DNA of 64,000 nt, taken from positions 62,001 to 126,000 of the forward strand of contig JARGSG010000097.1 of the NCBI GenBank assembly GCA_030374805.1, in the 5' to 3' direction. Of this stretch, positions 33,695-43,246 are shown piece after piece. The stretch comes from Gracilaria gracilis. Taxonomy: Eukaryota > Rhodophyta > Florideophyceae > Gracilariales > Gracilariaceae. Within the stretch, counting starts at the first letter, position 1. Each line of letters opens with the position of its first letter. The translations under genes and the position numbers were made by a program. The notes beneath the pieces are model-generated. The model worked only from the letters and a program-made list of their open reading frames with translations, did no database searches and was not told the DNA's origin.

Positions 33695-35263
33695 ATGCCT
33701 TCGAGAAGTAGAACGTTTCATCCGGATCGGGACATCCAGCCCCTGGCAAAACCTCGGCTCAGGCGCAAGAGAGGTTTAAGCAGCGATCATGTCCATCCCG
33801 CGAATGAAGTCTATTGGTTCATTGCTCACGCTAGACCGGTGAGAGAGGAGAGGGTGGTCGGGAATAACTTCTATTGTTCGGATAGGGACGAAGTCTCCCT
33901 AGCACACTTTGGATCTGCGAGGAGGAGGAGGGAGCTGGACTGCAATAATGCCAGTGATGGAAATGACAGCTCTCTTGTTCAATTTCGATGCGGTGGGAAG
34001 AGGAAGAAGAGTTGGAACTTCTACGACTCAGACAGCTCTCCTGGATCCGCGAGGAAGAGGAGGGAGCTGGACTGCAATAATGCCAGTGATGGAAATGACA
34101 GCTCTCTTGTTCAATTTCGACGCGGTGGGAAGAGGAAGAAGAGTTGGAACTTCTACGACTCAGACAGCTCTCCTGGATCCGCGAGGAAGAGGAGGGAGCT
34201 GGACTGCAATAATGCCAGTGATGGAAATGACAGCTCTCTTGTTCAATTTCGACGCGGTGGGAAGAGGGTGAAGAGTGGGAACGTCTACGACTCAGACAGG
34301 TACTACTGCTCCTCTGGCGGAGTTAGACCCCGGACGAAGAGGAAGCTGAGCTTGGATATTTTCCATGAATCTGAAGAGAACACCTGCCGACCGGCAAAGG
34401 GTCGACTAGAGCGGAAGAAGAGGGTTATCTCTGATGCCCCACATAACCTATTTGAATCTTCAAGTGAGAGGAGGTTAGTTATGTCGGAGGGAGACGAATG
34501 CGAAGCGATTGACGTTGATTGCGGGAGCCAAGGCAGTGATTCAGCTGAAGAGCATCCTCCAGATCACCATCATGGTGAAGTTATCAATCTTGTGACAGAT
34601 GAAGATGCTGACGCAAGGACAGAATCTTGTCAAGGATCTACGCCTTCCGTGGAAATGGCATGGAAGTTGTGCCTCAATCAACTCGAACAGAAGAAGCCAG
34701 ATATCTTCTCGGGAGCCGAAGCAAAAATGCAAATCGTCTCCAAAGCACAGCAGGGGCAATCAGTATATGAGGGAATTGGGGTAACGGAGGACAACTGCCT
34801 CGGAGTACGAGCTGTCTTGGCAGCCTTAAAGAAGTCTGGGGGGCCCAAGACGCCGACGAGAAAGGCGGAAAAGGAGCTTGTGACAACTGTTTCTCAGTTT
34901 TTGCGTTGGTCCGTAGTGAGCGGGAAGTGCTCCAAAATGAATGTGTGGAAAGAGGTGGCTCTGTTTCAAAGTATCGCAAAAAGCAGACTGGTGGAACGTT
35001 TCTTGATGTACTTCCAAAAACGTTGCGAAGATGAGACTGTGCGGAAGAAAGTGAGTCATCAACTGATCTTTTGCAAGGCTGCAAGCTCTAGTAAATCGCA
35101 TGGTGACATTTGGGAGATATCGATGGTACTCCAGGTTGTATATGGTAAGAAAAGAATGCGTGCAGCCTGCGGAATTCAACGACGGAACACTCAGCGGCCT
35201 TTCAAGCGCCCATCCAAGCGTCATGCTGGCTCATTGGTCATGACGAAGAGGGAATCGCGTTGA
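33695..35263 (+). CDS. Recombinase-family protein lacking the catalytic domain
   Basis: An intact 522-codon frame. It opens MPSRSRTFHPDRDIQPLAKP as in the gene at 25,513, then has a basic, serine-rich region with three 44-residue repeats (33,911-34,306), and an acidic stretch (EGDECEAIDVDCGSQG). It then has the family box TEDNCLGVRAVLAAL and the core-binding-like TVSQFLRWSVVSG and LFQSIAKSRLVERF. It ends about 85 residues later with a basic tail and has no GQRPQ, D-L-R or R-R-T-Y boxes. If expressed it could bind DNA or partners but not recombine. The intact frame among decayed neighbours suggests youth or selection. Strings such as KRRREL/RKRREL could serve nuclear import (inference). Confidence 0.6.
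   Translation: MPSRSRTFHPDRDIQPLAKPRLRRKRGLSSDHVHPANEVYWFIAHARPVREERVVGNNFYCSDRDEVSLAHFGSARRRRELDCNNASDGNDSSLVQFRCGGKRKKSWNFYDSDSSPGSARKRRELDCNNASDGNDSSLVQFRRGGKRKKSWNFYDSDSSPGSARKRRELDCNNASDGNDSSLVQFRRGGKRVKSGNVYDSDRYYCSSGGVRPRTKRKLSLDIFHESEENTCRPAKGRLERKKRVISDAPHNLFESSSERRLVMSEGDECEAIDVDCGSQGSDSAEEHPPDHHHGEVINLVTDEDADARTESCQGSTPSVEMAWKLCLNQLEQKKPDIFSGAEAKMQIVSKAQQGQSVYEGIGVTEDNCLGVRAVLAALKKSGGPKTPTRKAEKELVTTVSQFLRWSVVSGKCSKMNVWKEVALFQSIAKSRLVERFLMYFQKRCEDETVRKKVSHQLIFCKAASSSKSHGDIWEISMVLQVVYGKKRMRAACGIQRRNTQRPFKRPSKRHAGSLVMTKRESR
33911..34306 (+). repeat. Three 132-base in-frame tandem repeats
   Basis: Each unit encodes 44 residues running from S-A-R-(R/K)-R-R-E-L-D-C through NNASDGNDSSLVQF to SWNFYDSDSSPG. 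Units start at 33,911, 34,043 and 34,175. Units 1 and 2 are almost identical in DNA; unit 3 diverges near its end. The near identity implies recent expansion. Confidence 0.85.
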
Positions 35264-35307
35264 TTACCAGAGAAAGATAGTTTTATTGGGCTCGCCGTAT
35301 GCGAGGC

Positions 35308-35366
35308 GAAAGTTTCAGGGATGTTCGGCACCATGAGTCATGGTGCAGAACATCCCGGAAACTTTC
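35308..35366. repeat. 59-base near-perfect palindrome
   Basis: Left arm GAAAGTTTCAGGGATGTTC then GGCACCATGAG; right arm in reverse complement GAAAGTTTCCGGGATGTTC then TGCACCATGAC. About two mismatches occur in 27 paired bases, with almost no loop. It lies 45 bases after the stop of the gene at 33,695 and about 310 bases past the stop of the convergent gene at 37,064. Confidence 0.85.
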
Positions 35367-35678
35367 ATGGTCCATGACGCCAAGGACTCAGATTTCCATA
35401 TTCTTTTCTTGCGACGAAAGTATTCCACGCGGGAGGTCAACATCTGGTTAATTATATTTCCCTTGCCCAACAGACTAATAAAACTGGATGGGTTAAAGAT
35501 ATTATCAGCAGGCTTTCATTCCCATCATCCGCCTTTGAACATGGGAAAAACTTTCGTATATATTCTTATATACAGTCACACATCCCTTGCTTAAGAGTAC
35601 CTGTAATCCCGAACCAATATATGTTCATGTAAAGAAATTGACCCGGATTTGGCAGTGTATATACCGACGGTCAACATA

Positions 35679-37064
35679 TCATGTCTGTGGTGTGAACACA
35701 TACATATCGGGAACCTCCGGATCAGCCTCAGCTCTTGTGTCAATAAGTGACTCGACCCTTTCGGCCTCGAAATTTATACTACCAAGGGCCTCGTAGATAC
35801 TGGCAACTTTTCTGAGCACCCGCGTTGCGTGGAGGCGGAAAAAGTCTAAGTCCAGACGAGTTCCAAACATATTTCTAACGACACCTTCGATCCCATGAAT
35901 GACCTGATCCATTACTTCCTTCAATGGTTGCTGGAGCATACACAGCTTTATCTTCCCTCTTTCTCTTCCTAAACTGATTTTCCGACCATATCTCTTGTAA
36001 GCAGCTCTCGCACCTACTATGACAGACTTGTGGGAAATTGTCATTGCGTTCTCTAGACACGCACACGCGTTAGCTTCAGACAAGTCCATGAGAATTTTCC
36101 ATGGCTGAAACGCCAAGGTTTTTTGATTCCGATCGTCATAGACAATTTGAATCCGGTTCTCTATCAGCGAAGAGAAGATCGATGGATCGCCTTGCTGTTC
36201 TGCAATATACGCGCACCGCAAAATATACTCAGATGCGGCACACATGTGAATGACAGTTTCTTGTAGCCTCACGTGTGTTTCGTGCTCAAACCATTCCTTT
36301 ATCGACTTCCTGTTGTTCACGGACGGACTAAAAAGCGCTACAGCGTTCTGGCTGATTGGAAGCCTCGGTATTCTTCGACTACCAACCACCATTTGCCTGC
36401 CGAGTACGATCTTCAGGCCATGATACACAAGCGCTGATGAAGGATAACGTCGCATGGCCTCGAAAACAATGTTCGCTTGGCCGTCGCACGGCAACCTGGA
36501 CGAGAACGCGCATATGTTCTCCAACAAGCGTACTTCGCTCTTCCAGTAGTTTCCATCGTTAGTGATTATGCGGAACTGGTACACTGAGTGCAGTTGTCGG
36601 GCAAATTCTCGAGCGCTTAAGGTTTGCGGTCCCACACTCGCGTCATTTGGCTCAGCAGGGCCATAAAACATGTTCTTCTCGTTCATAACTCCGCGCGTCC
36701 ACTCCAGAACCTCAGGAATTGTCCCTTGTAGGATGATTTGCTTTCTCGTCGAATTCCGATTAGCCTCGAGAGAGCGGGAAGGCTCCTTCGCTTCGAACAA
36801 CACATTTTCTTCCACATCATTATCCATTACCCCTCGTATCTTCGAAGCCCGGTTCTCAGTAAAATTATTGCTAGAAGGTGGTGAGTCACATCTCGTTGGG
36901 GCACGACGGACCACGGGCTTGCGTACTCCCCCTACCCCTCCGGCTCGTGGCGGGGGTTTTGATGAGGATGACGGAGACGGTTTGCGAACGTTTCGACTTA
37001 ACCTTCCTCGTGGCGGATGCTCTAAGCGACGCATTTTCAATTCAGGGATACTACGACTTTGCAT
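35679..37064 (-). CDS. Intact unknown 461-residue protein
   Basis: An open frame from ATG to stop with no break, unlike most neighbours. The N-terminal 100 residues are basic, proline/serine-rich and probably disordered (RKPSPSSSSKPPPRAGGVGG). The remaining 360 are globular and helix-rich, with SAREFARQLHSVYQFRI, LPCDGQANIVFEAMRRYP and LDFFRLHATRVLRKVASIYE. I do not recognise the family, and it lacks the boxes of the recombinase-like genes, although its layout (disordered basic start, helical body) is alike. It is convergent with the gene at 33,695 and is framed by strong hairpins at 35,308 and 37,563. It could be a second gene of the same mobile system or a host gene. Confidence 0.55.
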   Translation of the reverse strand: MQSRSIPELKMRRLEHPPRGRLSRNVRKPSPSSSSKPPPRAGGVGGVRKPVVRRAPTRCDSPPSSNNFTENRASKIRGVMDNDVEENVLFEAKEPSRSLEANRNSTRKQIILQGTIPEVLEWTRGVMNEKNMFYGPAEPNDASVGPQTLSAREFARQLHSVYQFRIITNDGNYWKSEVRLLENICAFSSRLPCDGQANIVFEAMRRYPSSALVYHGLKIVLGRQMVVGSRRIPRLPISQNAVALFSPSVNNRKSIKEWFEHETHVRLQETVIHMCAASEYILRCAYIAEQQGDPSIFSSLIENRIQIVYDDRNQKTLAFQPWKILMDLSEANACACLENAMTISHKSVIVGARAAYKRYGRKISLGRERGKIKLCMLQQPLKEVMDQVIHGIEGVVRNMFGTRLDLDFFRLHATRVLRKVASIYEALGSINFEAERVESLIDTRAEADPEVPDMYVFTPQT

Positions 37065-37562
37065 GTTGCAAGGGTGGCATAAATTCGTCCCGCAGCACTT
37101 AATAGTAGGCTATGGAAACGAGAGGGGTGCGCTGGGGTTTTAGAAAAGCAAATTGTAACGTATGGCTTGCAAAGCGTTCATTTCTGGGAGCGGCACCAGC
37201 CAAAAAGGGAAAATGTCATGCACCTAGCTCATTGGCCAATTTTTATCATTTCTGATGTTCAAGCACGGCATCAAAATTACAGTCAGGGTGAGACTGCAAG
37301 CAGCTCGTGCGCGGCCGCGCATATTCTCGAGGTCATAGAACATACCGAATTTGGTATCTCTCATCATGGAAGAAACGTCTTCCAAACTCCGTACAAACCT
37401 GGGGCGGCACAGACTGTTTGCGCTTCGCAAAGTATCTTCTCCAACAATAAAGACTGTGCGGAGGAGCTCAGGTTGTGGGACGCGTCCACAGAACGGGTAG
37501 AAGCGCGTACACGCCACGGATGGCGAGACCTGGCACGTCTCTCTGGACCGGGGTCGTTTCAT

Positions 37563-37625
37563 GCACCACTGCGCGAGACAGACCCCATGGGTGTTGTACA
37601 ACAGGTGTGTCTCGCGCAGTGGTGC
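37563..37625. repeat. Hairpin with perfect 18-base arms
   Basis: Arms GCACCACTGCGCGAGACA (37,563-37,580) and TGTCTCGCGCAGTGGTGC (37,608-37,625) pair perfectly around a 27-base loop that itself contains TTGTACAA. It lies about 500 bases upstream of the gene starting at 37,064. Confidence 0.85.
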
Positions 37626-38084
37626 TTTCGAAGCGATCAAAATGGTTGACATATTCCAGCCAATCAGGATTATTCCTTTAATGAGCCTCAATACGACCCG
37701 AAACTACATCGGACAGTAGAGCTACTATATATATATTTAAAGTCCTCCTACAATGCAAAGCTCTCAGAGTAAGCTCTCTTGGAGTATCATTGACCACGAA
37801 ATGTACGTGTGTGATATCACGGTTGTAGACGTATCTATTCCCATGTAGACGTCAATCTTGTGCTTAGATTTGAGCTTCACTCCAGAAACTAACAGTGGCA
37901 ACAGACTGCTGCCATCAACGTGCGCCAGTTGTCACCCACTGCAAACGCGGTGCCGCACGGCCTACAGGAACAAAAGCACGCTTCGGCTTCGTCATAAGCA
38001 AAAACCCAGCCATAAAAAAGTAGAAAAATATGTGCTTTTGGAGTTTATTCCAACTATGCCCCACCTCTAACCTTTTATGCAGAT
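37626..38084. other. Gap before the AT-rich island
   Basis: No gene recognised. Contains a short TA-rich run (CTACTATATATATATTTAAA) near 37,720. Confidence 0.3.
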
Positions 38085-40130
38085 TAGGTTCTGTAGTTCT
38101 TATAAATTAAACAATAGACAACTCTTTGCTTCTGCAATTCTTTGTATGAGTACTTGATAAGAAAAGACATTCCTATTCTATTTCAAAATTTTATAATGCA
38201 CGCAATAGGAAGAAACAAGAGAAAACAATTTGAACCGCTTTCTATGTTCATTATTTTATCATGCCCCTTTTCACATGAGTACTATCTGTATGAAACTAAA
38301 AACATACAGATATAAAATATTAGATCAGAGGCAGATATTTTAACAGTTACCATGGTTCAAAAATTCAACAAATAGGCAAAAAAAGTTATCATTAACGCAT
38401 TACTACTCGTATCTCTGCTCATCGCCAACTTTTGTCAAATTTATTTTAGGACAATTTCGAGAACACATTTTACCAATCCGTCTCAGTGACTCAAATTCTC
38501 CATTGGCTTTCCCTACACAAAATTGAAATAGCAAAATTACTCTACTGGAAACAATCGTTGACCCCAATAATTAAAATTGCTCACGTATCCATATTCTCTC
38601 AGAATAACTTGTTTCCAATAGAAAAAAACCAAAAAGTCTACATCTACATCCCTGTGCACAATAAATGTTTAGTGAACTAATACAACTAAATGCAACTCCA
38701 TCTTCTCAACTAGATTTGCTAAACATATTATAACAGTATACGTACATGAGTTAACCAATATTTCGTACTACACGGCTTTAATTGTATTCCTGTGTTCCCT
38801 TTGTGCTCTATAATGCCTTTGGTTTGTTGCGTTCGATAGAAATAGGTGATTGAAACTTTTCTTCAACAAATTAAACTACTGTAACCAAAAAAAAATACAA
38901 TGCTCTATAATATGTGTGTCATTTTTATTCAGGAAAGATGTTACAAAAGAAACAAAATACAATATTAAAAAACACCTGCCACAAAGTTTATCTAAAGCCT
39001 GTTCTACTTATCAATTAAAATCAGCACTAAAAGGAGTTTTCAATTATTAATTTGAGATATATGATGTTGTTTAGAATTCGGTTCTTTTTTGTAAAAGAAT
39101 AAACTTAAGTGAATTATTAAGGTTCTTCTACTAAAGACTGATTCCTATTAGAGATTAGTACTTGCATGTCTAAGCAAACGTTTTCGGGCCGAAAAGAAAC
39201 TAGAACATTCGGGTATCAGATGATTAAAATTAGTAAAAGCAGTAGATTTTATATTTTGTGAAAAATCGTCTTGTGAGTATTATGATCATCGAACGATTTC
39301 GTAATGCTAGTTTTTCGAAAGTATTTTTCACTTCTGTCAGCGTAGCTTTCACTCCTACAAGCCTAGAATTTCGTCTTCAAATTTAGTAATACTGATCGTC
39401 CGAAAGAACCTCAATTCTTTTGAAGTAAAGTATATAAATCTATATAAATCTATTTGCTTCGAGGGTTTAAATATTTTAGACTAGATTATGATACCAACAA
39501 TTTTTGTTATATGTGAGAAACATGATTTTGATGCTTGTATTTTCGATAATGAAAAACTGGTAAGGTGTTAAAGCCCAAAGGTTAATTGGGTTCAAATATT
39601 TTCAATTGGATTGTGCTATCAATCATTTTTATTATATGTGAGAAAAATGATTTTGATTCTTGTATTTTCGATAATGAAAAATTGGTAAATTGTTAAAGCC
39701 CAAAGGTTAATTGGAACGGTACAAATGATGATGGTCAGTGTACATAATTCAAAGTATACAGTTTTTGATAGGTGCTAACTTCTGAATGCCTGTAGTTTAT
39801 TTAGGCCTCTTAAAAGGCTGCTTTGGATCATAAGCAAATAAGTTGTGTACAAAACTGGGTTTGCTGTTTGTTTTAATTCTTGCATATAATCTCTACCAAT
39901 AAAAAACTTTGTTTTGTTATTATACCCTTGCAGAGTATCCATTTTTTGTCAGTTTTTGTCTGTTGCGCATTCACAACTGTTTAATTATGCAGTTCAATTT
40001 ATTCAAAGATTTTCTCTGATTATTACAAGAGTTATAGAGAAGTATCTAGGCTATGTTTTTCTCTTAGAAAAAGCGAGAAGCGAAATTCTATTTGCAGTGT
40101 AAGGGAGCGTAGTGTAAGTTGAAGAGTGAG
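38085..40130. other. AT-rich island of foreign-looking composition
   Basis: Composition changes sharply to strongly AT-rich, with many A and T runs, and returns to normal near 40,130. One short plus-strand frame (38,850-39,050) ends in NIKKHLPQSLSKACSTYQLK, which loosely recalls the L-P-x-S-L...F-K-x-x-L-K ends of some LINE proteins. A tandem 125-base duplication lies at 39,481-39,716. There is no other recognisable gene. It may be a mobile element of different base composition, an organelle or horizontal insert, or an assembly artefact. Confidence 0.45.
39481..39716. repeat. Diverged tandem duplication, 125-base period
   Basis: Both copies carry TTATATGTGAGAAA, then ATGATTTTGAT, TTGTATTTTCGATAATGAAA and AAAGCCCAAAGGTTAATTGG, offset by about 125 bases with scattered substitutions. 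Confidence 0.8.
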
Positions 40131-40275
40131 TTTCGGTGACTGGGAAACACAGGAAACAACAGACGGAAATTAACGCGAAAACTGCAGCAGGTGCGCGTGG
40201 ATATATTTCATTGGTTTGTTCTGTCCTTACAGTTTCGCGTTTCCAATTTTTTAAACTCGTAGAACGCCCCTCAGG
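40130..40275. repeat. Lone Harbinger-type terminus
   Basis: Read inward from 40,275 the sequence is GGGGCGTTCTACGAGTTT, then after some 25 bases GAAACTGTAA and later CACGCGCACC. This parallels the terminus at 22,854 (GGGCCGTTCTACGAGTT, AAACTGTAAA, CACGCGCACA) over about 100 bases. The bases just outside are TCA. No matching left end was found, so this is a remnant end or a non-autonomous relic. Confidence 0.5.
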
Positions 40276-42332
40276 CAGCTCAGAAAACCCTAAATTGAGC
40301 GAGTGGCAAAGTCGCACACGATGCCGATTGCAGCTTACACTTGGGCCATTGCAGATTGCAACCTTTCCAAGGCCCTTCTTCTTTTGTTCAGACTCAAACA
40401 GTCACGATTCGTCTACTTTGCGTGACTTGTGCAGAGTGCATTACGTGCGCTTTGCCATTATTTGTCTCCAACTTACGTTATCGCTGCGGTGCGAATCTCC
40501 CGTTGCTGAGCGCGGTAACTGCGTTTCTAGGCAGCGTCTGCTCTTCCGTACCCGCCTCTTGTTGCCTTGGTTTTGGCTTCAGTTGTTGCTGTCAGCTTCA
40601 CGCTACTGCAATCAATTATAATCGGCTTGTTCAGCTGACTTGGAGAACGCCCCGTCTTAAGAGCTTGTTATCATGGGCTGTGCGCGCAGTCATTTAGGTA
40701 TCATAAGCTTGATGCTCATGGCCAGTCTGCCTTGCTCTCCCCATCTTCTTCACACTCTTCCGACGGACATGCACCAGATTCTCATATTGTCATACTTACG
40801 TGTTTCACATGGTCTGTTACTGGCTACCATCGGTGGAGGTCGAACGCTCCCATCCAGCGCGTTCTGTGCTTTCAAGTTCACTCTATCTACCAATTCATCA
40901 CAGAGATATGCCGTAAAGCGAAGTTCAACCACGTCCAACCATTCGCCTGTCGCTGAACGCTCTCCCTCGGATTGTGTCCCTCAGGAATCTCTTGATTTTC
41001 TTCAGATACTGTCTACCCTCTATCGCGTTCTCCTCACATGAGAACAGCTCACAAGAGATTTGAGAGTCACCACATGGGGAGCAACGAGCTACATCACTCA
41101 AAGAAAAGGCTGGTGAAATGTTTCCTGCATTGGGCCTCAAGGGGTTGCGACAACTCCTTTCTTCACAGTTATCTGCCAAACCTACAACTAAGGACGCTTC
41201 TGTCTCGGATTAACATCATGATCATATTTCCCATGAAGATGAACACGCAAATAATATCACCATCCCCCCGAACAGTGTCCTTGTCAAGTTGGCTGAGAAC
41301 AGCACCTTACCAGAGATTCTTGCGATTATCATGAGCGACTCTCAGAAAGAAACCGATGCATTGACAGCCAAACCGCATAATAGAACTCTCGGTTCCAACA
41401 AGGCGTCCCAAGTTTCATCACACCACTCATCAGCTCAGATCGCTACTAAGGTGCAAAAGGAAGAACGCTACCCGTGATGCCATGAACAGCTCGTCTGTGT
41501 TGGATGGTAACATTCCCCCCAGAGCGACTTAAATTATTCCGAAGTTGCATGTTCTGGTTCACGTTTTGAACCAGAGATGTTCCGAGAAGAATGAAGACTC
41601 ACACAGTAAGAGCCTTCACGCGAACTGTAGAAGTACCAGGGAGGCAGATGAACTGCTGCAGTTGGCTAAGCATTACGTAATGAATCTATACAGAACCATG
41701 TTTTTGGAAGGAACAAACGTCAAGAGGGGGAACAGTACTATCGTATTGAAGTCGCTTATTCCAGATGGATGATGTTCTGGAGATGTAGGGGGAATCGAAT
41801 CAGAGGATACTGAAGACTCAGAGATTGAAAATGAGAGACGTAGTACGGAATATGGATAAAAAACAAGATTCGATCAACACCGACTTCGTCGGCGAAGGTA
41901 TCTTCAGCTTCTGACACCGAATTGGAAGAAAGGCGAGATACTTAGACCCAACCCACTCTCTCAGCGCCAGCACAAGTATCGTCGAATGAATTCGGTGGAG
42001 AAGTCAGAGCGGCTTCTGCTGGAGAAGATCAGGGTACTGATCGAAGCGAAAGAAACCCCTGATCTCCATCGAATGTAGAATCTCGTACTCCAAGCTTGTC
42101 TGAGTCAATGGGCACTTCATCCGGTGAGGGAGGTCAGGGAGGCGCAGATGGTGATGGGAACACTGGGAAAACTGCATACACATCGGCTCGGCAGTCACCG
42201 ACTATAAATCCGTTTGTCGAAGGTGACAATTTCCTGAACAATGATCCGAACATTGGATTGATACCATCGTCTCCGTTCCCTGCAGCGAATCCCGTAAGCT
42301 TTCCTCCAATGGCGGTCTTAACAGAGGCCTCA
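40276..42332. other. Decayed frames, no recognised gene
   Basis: Plus-strand frames of 60-120 codons (for example 40,673-41,041, 41,289-41,477, 41,545-41,772, 42,096-42,377) follow one another, are serine-rich and look like a decayed gene or element, but no family is readable. The last frame runs into the left end of the Harbinger element, whose TCA target site falls on a serine codon. A second GAACGCCCC string near 40,640 resembles the Harbinger ends but has no further support. Confidence 0.35.
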
Positions 42333-42400
42333 GGCCCGTTCTTAACAGAGGTAGATGGGCAGTTGATGGGCGGTTGATGGGCGGTTGATGAAGTGGTTGA
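42333..42400 (+). repeat. Left inverted end with GGTTGATG repeats
   Basis: After GGCCCGTTCTTAACAG come GGGCAGTTGATG, GGCGGTTGATG, GGCGGTTGATG and AGTGGTTGATG in tandem. These are likely binding sites for the element's own proteins (inference). A GGTCTTAACAGAGGCCTCA string lies just outside the end and resembles the end itself. Confidence 0.75.
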
Positions 42401-43246
42401 TGAGACCTGTACTTTGAAATTTTCAATATTGCCCACAGTAAGTTAACATCTGTAAGATGGTTCTGGTTTGCTAATTACAAAAACCGGGCCCTATTATTCT
42501 GTTTGGATCAGCTTGATCTCTATATAATATGCAGCTCCAGCTCCGGCTATGTCCAATTCCCTGACTGACGGGGCCCCTCCTTGATCCTCCCTGATCGCCT
42601 GACGTGCAGCATTGATCTCTATCCAGTTCACGTCTCTTTCCCTTTCCCCTTTCAATCACTCCGCTTTGATCTTCATTATATTTACGTTGATGCTTCGTCT
42701 TTCGAGTACATTTGAAATCCGTTTTCCAGTTTTACCCGTTTTTGAGTTTCCAAAAATGTTTGCCCCTTTAAAAGCGTACCCTCGTAACCTGCTTGGCTCT
42801 TGCATTCTCCCATTCACTTACGACCATTCTTAAACTTTTATCCATCTTTGCTTCTCTTGATGCATTAATCTTTGTTTCTGATTTTTGCTTAAGCGCTCCA
42901 AATTTCTTCTTCTTTTCGTAGTCTTCGTCGTTTCAATTTCATCACAACTATTTTAATCTTGTGGTTATCGTCTTGTGATCTACACGTAGATTGCCATACA
43001 TTATTTTGTGCGTAAGCTAACAAAGTTTGGCTCTATACTTTTTCGAATTGCAATCGCTATCTAGTCATCAATCTGGTTGGAATAATGGTTGCCTGCCATG
43101 TTCAGAGCAATGCAGTTATGTTCAAATCGTCGGTAGATCTCACTCTTCTAAATAGTTGCGTTTCAATTCTAAAGTCGAGTGCAAAAGCTAAGCCAATTCA
43201 ACCCCATGCAATCTCTTTAATTAAGGGCACCAAGACATTTTAAAGC

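Noticed and set aside
35308-35366. Hairpin-telomere resolution site for a protelomerase
   Set aside because: The palindrome sits beside a recombinase-family gene, but that gene lacks the catalytic domain and nothing shows a linear replicon. Kept as a palindrome of unknown role.
40630-40650. A further Harbinger end (GAACGCCCC)
   Set aside because: Only about ten bases match and there is no TNA flank or inward similarity to the other ends.
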